This document shows positions 59,514 to 64,000 of a stretch of 64,000 nt of DNA, piece by piece (within the stretch, counting starts at the first letter, position 1; every line of letters begins with the position of its first letter). Below the pieces are notes generated by a model that searched no databases, had not been told where the DNA came from, and worked only from the letters and a program-made list of their open reading frames with translations. Source of the stretch: Planctopirus ephydatiae (GTDB lineage: Bacteria; Planctomycetota; Planctomycetia; Planctomycetales; Planctomycetaceae); the NCBI RefSeq assembly GCF_007752345.1, contig NZ_CP036299.1:2743001-2807000 (forward strand), in the 5' to 3' direction. A program made the position numbers and the translations under genes.

Positions 59514-61217
59514 TCAGTCTGGATCGAAGACCGGCATCCCCAATGCTTGTCTGGTCTCCGCCGTCAACACAAACGATTTTCCCAGATGCAGTACAGGTGA
59601 GTAATCTTCCTTGATGAGCAGAATGCCCATTTCTCGGAGCATGGTGTAGTGTTGTCGCTGCGAATGGTTGCTGAATCCCATTTTCTTCAGCGACTCCACT
59701 CCTAATCTGGTTTCTCCACCCTCATTTCGTATGTGGTTTATCAGCTTTACCAGCTTGGTATATGTCTTTTCCTTGGCACCAGTATTCTTCAGAGCTTCCC
59801 GAATGCGTTGTTCCATGTCTCTTGGTAAGGGTGATTCATCATTGGAAGGCACCCATATTTCAGGACTTCCTTTTTCACTTTTGTCTTTTCGAGAAACAGA
59901 ACAACATACAGTAAGCCTAACAGGAGAAGAGGAGACAGGAGAAAGAAGAAGCGGAGCCAAGAACCACTGCTCGGTGTATTGACCTCCACTTCTTTTATCC
60001 CTGATTCTGGCAAAACAGCTTTTTGCAGATTCAGTAACGTCGGTGGCCGAACGGACAATTCGTTTTACATGACTGAGAACCTCGTCCGGCTTGTGATCGA
60101 TCAACCGAGTGATATACTCGTTGTGCTTGTGCAGACAGAACTGTTGAAGAAGAGCAACCACCTTTTCGAAGCGATCATTCTCTTCCATTTCCCACAGTTC
60201 CACGAAATATAGCCACTTTGCCAAAGCAAAGACGACTTCCGCCATTGAATCATGTTCCAGCAACCCATGAATGGCCCAAGTGCGACAGTTCTTGACCCAT
60301 GTACCTGAATCCGAAGTTGTAATAGCGCTGCCGGGAGAGATTAGCGCTGCCTCGGCCAATTGCACAGAGTCACATGATGATGCAACTGAAGACGTGACCA
60401 CGTCGTGACCGAGATTGGCCAGAGTAGTCAGCATGTCCTGAATCTGCTTGTCAGAAAGGCGGCGCTCTTCAAGGACTGCCCAAAAAGTGTGCAGGTCATC
60501 ATCGGTTGGATTCATCCCGGCAAGCGGGTCTTTCAGCGGAACCCCACCGTATTCAACTAAATCGTTGATGACTCGTGCTTTGCCTTTGCATTCCAACGTC
60601 GCCTTCAAGCCACGTCGTTTTCCTTCCGCCTGAACGCATCGAATCAAGTTGTGCCACAGTTCGTTCGTGGCCAGAGTGGTCAGCCATCCCTTGTCCAGAA
60701 CTAGAAACCCGTGAATACCTCGCTTTGAAGGACAAGTTACCGGGTGCCAGCCAGTCAGTTCCTCGAAAAGTTCGAGCGCCTCGGTCGCATTCTGCTTGAT
60801 GGCTTCGGGGGAATCTGACTGATGATCGTCGATGTCCAACCCAAGCAGGGTCGATCTGCCAGTCGAGCCTGTCCAATAGGCGACCTTTCCGATACCGAGC
60901 AGGTGGTTGGCCACCTGATACTGCGCCTTCTTTCGCAGAAATATCGGCTTCCTCTCCGGCTGCGGGCGAATTGCCTCCCATTCATCCAGTGGATCGATGA
61001 TCTTCGGGGCCGATGGCTCGAATTGTTGCCGGTGAAGTTGCACGTAGGCAATCGTATTCATCGGAATCTTGTCCAAGCCACCGCCCTTGGGATTGGTGAA
61101 GTTCTCCAATCTCTCAGAATGAAAGCGAAGACCTTCCAGCGTGAAGTTGGCCCCCAGCTTTGTCAGTTTTTTCTGGCTGACCCGATACAGGCCATGTTTA
61201 GACACTGCTTGCGGCAT
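59514..61217 (-). CDS. AEP-like primase/replication protein
   Basis: 567 residues. Motifs of archaeo-eukaryotic primases: LLGLDIDDH (hhhDhD) near residue 125 and PSKRGIHGFLVLD (s-x-H) near 160, followed by a third acidic region. The N-terminus is basic; C-terminal part has DNA-binding-like helices (SLKKMGFSNHSQRQHYTML). Such proteins start replication of plasmids and phages. No helicase domain is fused. Adjacent to HTH genes and a hairpin-rich block that could be the origin. Confidence 0.7.
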   Translation of the reverse strand: MPQAVSKHGLYRVSQKKLTKLGANFTLEGLRFHSERLENFTNPKGGGLDKIPMNTIAYVQLHRQQFEPSAPKIIDPLDEWEAIRPQPERKPIFLRKKAQYQVANHLLGIGKVAYWTGSTGRSTLLGLDIDDHQSDSPEAIKQNATEALELFEELTGWHPVTCPSKRGIHGFLVLDKGWLTTLATNELWHNLIRCVQAEGKRRGLKATLECKGKARVINDLVEYGGVPLKDPLAGMNPTDDDLHTFWAVLEERRLSDKQIQDMLTTLANLGHDVVTSSVASSCDSVQLAEAALISPGSAITTSDSGTWVKNCRTWAIHGLLEHDSMAEVVFALAKWLYFVELWEMEENDRFEKVVALLQQFCLHKHNEYITRLIDHKPDEVLSHVKRIVRSATDVTESAKSCFARIRDKRSGGQYTEQWFLAPLLLSPVSSSPVRLTVCCSVSRKDKSEKGSPEIWVPSNDESPLPRDMEQRIREALKNTGAKEKTYTKLVKLINHIRNEGGETRLGVESLKKMGFSNHSQRQHYTMLREMGILLIKEDYSPVLHLGKSFVLTAETRQALGMPVFDPD

Positions 61218-61284
61218 TTGAGCGACGATTTCCCACAGAATTCAAGACGAAGTGCTTCCTGCGAGTAATTTTACCACGCTATTC

Positions 61285-61569
61285 CTACTTGTGAACTTGA
61301 TCCTGCTTCTTGCTCAGCCGGTCACGCAACAATGGAACGATCTGGCGTTCGTTCCATTTGTATTGGGGCCACGGACCACTACGATCAACCTCAGCGAGCT
61401 TGTTCTTGAACGCATCATTTGTTGGTCGCTTGTCCTGTCTCACACCAATCTCGTCCAATAGTCTTCCGACCACATGGGATGACACACCAACTCGAATTCC
61501 TAAATCTCTCTGAATCAAATACGGACTCTCGTCCCTCCACTGCTGTGCTTGTTCTTCTACGTCACTCAT
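61285..61569 (-). CDS. Small HTH-like protein
   Basis: 94 residues: LIQRDLGIRVGVSSHVVGRLLDEIG is a plausible helix-turn-helix; a basic C-terminal helix follows. It overlaps the excisionase-like gene by 8 nt (ATGAGTGA) and precedes the primase gene. Probably a replication or transcription regulator of the element. Confidence 0.6.
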   Translation of the reverse strand: MSDVEEQAQQWRDESPYLIQRDLGIRVGVSSHVVGRLLDEIGVRQDKRPTNDAFKNKLAEVDRSGPWPQYKWNERQIVPLLRDRLSKKQDQVHK

Positions 61570-61774
61570 CGTTTTCCTTTCCGGCGCATTCGCCAATTTC
61601 GGTTTTTAGTTTTCCGGCAATCGTTTCGATCTCTGGCCTCGTCCATACACGGACATTGCCCACACGCAGGGCCGGTTCGGAGACCTGCCTGCTGGTGATG
61701 AGATAGACGATGCGGTGCGGGGCGACATCAAGCAATGCTGCCACGTCTTTCAATGTGTAAAGGTCTGTCTGCAT
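61562..61774 (-). CDS. Excisionase-like HTH protein
   Basis: 70 residues with a MerR/excisionase-type winged helix: YTLKDVAALLDVAPHRIVYLITSRQVSEPALRVGNVRVWTRPEIE. AGGAGG lies just before the ATG. Xis-type proteins direct recombinase toward excision, or repress. In an operon with the small HTH and primase genes. Confidence 0.75.
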   Translation of the reverse strand: MQTDLYTLKDVAALLDVAPHRIVYLITSRQVSEPALRVGNVRVWTRPEIETIAGKLKTEIGECAGKENDE

Positions 61775-61886
61775 AAATCCTCCTGAAGTATCTATGCAGC
61801 AGCTTTCGTGTTTTGTCGTGGGGAGGAAAAGAAAGGTGGTTTTCTCGTATGGTTCAGCAGTTTGATTCACAAGCGAAAAAGACCGT

Positions 61887-61894
61887 GGTAAGAT
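61887..61894 (+). promoter_or_regulatory. Extended -10-like element upstream of the hairpin block
   Basis: GGTAAGAT, related to GGTARAAT at four other sites. It could start a transcript through the hairpins at 61914-62100. Confidence 0.3.
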
Positions 61895-61913
61895 CCATAC
61901 CAGAGATATATGA

Positions 61914-62100
61914 GCGACTGCTGCCAGTCGCCACTTCTTTATTCAAGTGCTGACCGCTGGATACAGCACGGCCTGCATCGCAGGCTCCTACACTTCTTGA
62001 CGTTACTGCCGCACGAATCATCGGATTCGTGAGTAGGTCTGCACAGACTGTGCGACGAATGGCGTCGTCGCTTAATTCACGAGTGACCTTGCTGACAAGG
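61914..62100 (+). other. Array of short hairpins
   Basis: Six or more unrelated perfect hairpins occur within 190 bp: GCGACTG/CAGTCGC (61914-61931), GTGCTG/CAGCAC (61947-61969), GCCTGC/GCAGGC (61971-61985), CACGAATC/GATTCGTG (62012-62031), GCGACGA/TCGTCGC (62052-62071, competing with GCACAG/CTGTGC at 62041-62053) and CCTTG/CAAGG (62087-62100). No open frame or repeat unit links them. It may be a structured RNA, an origin or a transfer/integration site; motif copy 12 follows directly. Confidence 0.55.
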
Positions 62101-62103
62101 GAA

Positions 62104-62124
62104 AGTCAGTAGGGTTGTACCTGT
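62104..62124 (+). repeat. Copy 12 of 21-bp motif
   Basis: Exact consensus on the plus strand, 4 nt after the hairpin array and 56 nt before the ATG at 62181. A TTG in the motif opens an 18-codon leader ending just before the ribosome binding site. Confidence 0.9.
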
Positions 62125-62180
62125 GTGAAAGAATCCGAGTTCGGAGTCTGTCACACCCATTTTCATGAAAGGAAGATCAA

Positions 62181-62279
62181 ATGATCGGAATTCTCGGCGC
62201 AATTGTCGCTGGCTCCTTGTCCGAGTGTTTGATCGCCGACAAGGGCGATTCAAATGAGCAAGACAGCAATAAGTATTGA
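62181..62279 (+). CDS. 32-residue small protein
   Basis: MIGILGAIVAGSLSECLIADKGDSNEQDSNKY: a hydrophobic N-terminus and polar tail; could be a small membrane peptide. AAAGGAAG is well placed before the ATG. It overlaps the next gene by 26 nt. No family recognised. Confidence 0.5.
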   Translation: MIGILGAIVAGSLSECLIADKGDSNEQDSNKY

Positions 62280-62481
62280 TCGACAAGCAGCGATCCCCGA
62301 TGAGCTTCCCGATGGTTGCCCGGAGTGGATTGATCGGGAACTGTTGACGGAGACGCTCGATGCGTGGCAACCGTTGGCTGGCAAGAACTTGTCGGACACC
62401 GAGGCCATCGAGATTCTTCAGCGATGTGGGAACCTGTTTGAAGTTGTTGGGATGGTGACGAACCGGGAGGACAACGAATGA
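62254..62481 (+). CDS. 75-residue protein before the recombinase
   Basis: Acidic, with LPDGCPEWIDRELLTETLDAWQPLAGKNLSDTEAIEILQRCGNLFEV. The helical pattern suggests a compact domain. The ATGA overlap with the serine recombinase gene indicates coupling, perhaps as recombination directionality factor or antitoxin. No family known to me. Confidence 0.6.
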   Translation: MSKTAISIDRQAAIPDELPDGCPEWIDRELLTETLDAWQPLAGKNLSDTEAIEILQRCGNLFEVVGMVTNREDNE

Positions 62482-63935
62482 AAGACAAATATATTGGTTT
62501 CGTGCGTGTCAGCAGCCGGGAGCAGGAGCGAGAAGGGTTTTCGCTCGACGTTCAGGAAGAGGCTCTTCGGAAATGGGCCAAACAGAACGGCGGCGAGATC
62601 ATCCAGATGTTCCGCATTGCGGAAACTGCAAGCAAGAGGGACAAGCGGAAGACCTTCAATGAGATGCTGGCCTACGCCAAGAAGCACGCTCATGAGGTTG
62701 ATGGCGTCTTGTTCTACAAGATCGATAGAGCCGCCCGGAATCTGTCGGACTATATGAAGCTTGAAGAGCTTGAAGAAAAGTACGGCCTTCGTTTCATTTC
62801 CACGTCGCAGCCTATTGACGATCAGCCTGCGGGGAGGATGGCACGTCGGATGTTGGCCAGCATTGCAGCGTTCTACACAGAACAGCAATCAATCGACGTT
62901 AAGGATGGAATGAACAAACGGGTCGAGAACGGTCTTTTTGTGACTAAGGCACCCTACGGCTATAAGAACGTCAAGGTGGATGATCGCAGGCTGATTACCG
63001 TAGAACCGGAGAAGGCCAGCAACGTCAAACGAATCTTTGAGTTGTTTGCATTTCATAGCCTGACCATCGAACAGGTCATCGAAACGATGGCCGAGGAGGG
63101 GCGTGTCTACGTCAGATCAAAGCCTAAGTGGAGCTACTCTAAGGTGTATGCCATCCTGTTGGATCGTTCGTATGTCGGCGAGGTTCGATATCACGACGGC
63201 TGGCATCGTGGCACGCACAAACCCCTCGTCGATTCAGTGACTTGGAGCCGGGTGCAGTTCCTACTTGGCCAGACGACCTATCGTGCGCACCAGATGGTCT
63301 ACGCTGGTGAACTGATCCGGTGTGGGCATTGCGGCAGTCCCGTGACTGGCGAAGTGAAGACGAAGCAGACGAAGAAGGGCGAGAAGTCCTACACGTACTA
63401 CCGCTGCACCAAGTACCACGTCGGCAATCATCCCCGAATCCGCCTGACGGAAAGCGAATTGGATGAGCAGGTCTTGGCGATGATCGGACGGATGAAGGTC
63501 GAGAGTCCTCAGTTACGAGCATGGTTTCAGATGGCGTTGAAAAGACGGGAAAGCCAACGTCATTCAAACTCCGTGCAGCGGGTGGAGGAACTGAAGCGGC
63601 AGTTGTCCCTCGCCGAAGGCCGAATCGAAGAAGCTCTCAACATGCGGCTTGCGGGCGATCTCGACGAAGCGAAATACGACAAGAAACGGACGGAACTTGA
63701 ACAGAAGCGGGATCAACTGCGAGCGTTGATTGCTTCATTGCGTGAGGCCGATGTCGATGAAGCCACGGATGCAGTCCATGCCGCTGACGTTTTTCGGCTC
63801 ATCGAGAAGAGATGGGCTGATGCCGATTATCCCGTCAAACGGCGCATCTTGGAGACGATCTTCAACGGCTTTGTTCTAACCGACAAAGTTCTTGTGCCAG
63901 ACAACGGGACACCGTTAGGACAACTTTCCGCCTAA
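62478..63935 (+). CDS. Large serine recombinase
   Basis: 485 residues. Resolvase domain with catalytic Ser12 in RVSSREQ, followed by the recombinase domain (APYGYKNVKV, then WSYSKVYAILLDRSYVGEVRYHD), a zinc ribbon (IRCGHCGSPV and a single later Cys, YYRCTKYH) and a long coiled coil (about 355-420). This is the large serine integrase type that joins attP and attB without supercoiling needs. A 52-bp inverted repeat lies just downstream. Confidence 0.92.
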   Translation: MKDKYIGFVRVSSREQEREGFSLDVQEEALRKWAKQNGGEIIQMFRIAETASKRDKRKTFNEMLAYAKKHAHEVDGVLFYKIDRAARNLSDYMKLEELEEKYGLRFISTSQPIDDQPAGRMARRMLASIAAFYTEQQSIDVKDGMNKRVENGLFVTKAPYGYKNVKVDDRRLITVEPEKASNVKRIFELFAFHSLTIEQVIETMAEEGRVYVRSKPKWSYSKVYAILLDRSYVGEVRYHDGWHRGTHKPLVDSVTWSRVQFLLGQTTYRAHQMVYAGELIRCGHCGSPVTGEVKTKQTKKGEKSYTYYRCTKYHVGNHPRIRLTESELDEQVLAMIGRMKVESPQLRAWFQMALKRRESQRHSNSVQRVEELKRQLSLAEGRIEEALNMRLAGDLDEAKYDKKRTELEQKRDQLRALIASLREADVDEATDAVHAADVFRLIEKRWADADYPVKRRILETIFNGFVLTDKVLVPDNGTPLGQLSA

Positions 63936-63943
63936 GCGTTGAC

Positions 63944-63995
63944 GGCCAGCAAAACACCGGGAAAATGCAATTGTTATCCCGTTGTTTCGCTGGCC
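63944..63995. other. Long inverted repeat after the recombinase gene
   Basis: GGCCAGC/GCTGGCC outer arms and AAACACCGGG/CCCGTTGTTT inner arms (one mismatch) around a 16-nt AT-rich centre. It lies 8 nt after the stop codon. It may be the transcription terminator or an att site of the serine recombinase. Confidence 0.55.
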
Positions 63996-64000
63996 TTCTT

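Noticed and set aside
6086-62124. Integron attC array or CRISPR repeats
   Set aside because: The motif lacks attC R/L boxes and folding, occurs in fixed spacing to start codons, and spacers are whole genes rather than short unique sequences; no intI or cas genes seen.
1-64000. tRNA or rRNA genes
   Set aside because: No cloverleaf with a GGTTCGAATC-type arm and no rRNA sequence was recognised; hairpins at 61.9-62.1 kb do not fold into a tRNA.

Overview
The window reads as accessory-rich DNA of a GC-moderate Gram-negative bacterium, most likely a planctomycete. This is an inference from the gene mix: CsrA beside a BON protein, a DUF1254 protein, an archaeal-type S-adenosylmethionine synthetase, a bacterial Pth2, quinol NO reductase, many secreted hypothetical proteins, and heavy use of ATGA/GTGA overlaps. 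No rRNA, tRNA or CRISPR array was seen.

Layout. 0-5.6 kb: a secreted DUF1254 protein, a terminator-rich gap, BON and csrA, then a PAS histidine kinase overlapping an ANTAR response regulator. 5.6-10.4 kb: mostly minus-strand orphan genes (HAD, HTH, GHKL-type ATP-binding protein, small proteins) plus a Pth2-type peptidyl-tRNA hydrolase. 10.4-20.1 kb: a VIT/CCC1 remnant, archaeal-type MAT with two methyltransferases, a secreted esterase, cupin, cysteine hydrolase, CIA30, deaminase, a DUF1990/SDR divergent pair and UvsE/TspO. 20.3-26.7 kb: one tightly overlapping run of MerR regulator, qNOR, ScdA-N, cupin and a three-gene ABC exporter, behind a MerR-type promoter. 26.8-29.9 kb: arsR-arsC-arsD-arsA, with no efflux permease seen. 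29.9-35.2 kb: tyrosine recombinase, HTH/excisionase-like protein, RuvB-like ATPase, ArdC-like antirestriction protein, DUF2256, hydrolase and secreted nuclease. 35.9-53.8 kb: a large defence-like locus. 53.8-64 kb: TfoX-C and cupin pair, ParB-methyltransferase fusion, plasmid-type orphans, AEP-like primase, HTH proteins, a block of DNA hairpins and a large serine recombinase ending in a long inverted repeat.

The defence-like locus combines a McrA-N/DUF3883 nuclease-like protein, a 1216-residue fusion of two SF1 helicases, an XRE regulator, and on the other strand a five-gene run: UvrD-PD-(D/E)XK helicase-nuclease with a Cas4/AddB-type Cys cluster, beta-class DNA methyltransferase, SF2 helicase-endonuclease, a separate PD-(D/E)XK nuclease, and an OLD-type ATPase-TOPRIM nuclease. 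It looks like an elaborated type III-like restriction system and is the best candidate for an undescribed multi-gene system.

The most unusual non-coding signal is a 21-bp motif, AGTCAGTA-N3-TTGTACCTGT, present twelve times (plus one half copy) at 6-10, 31-35 and 57-62 kb. On the minus strand it usually sits directly on the stop codon of one gene and 25-49 nt (three times exactly 32 nt) before the start codon of the next. It links the three mobile-looking regions and is not explained by any standard promoter or recombination site that I recognise.
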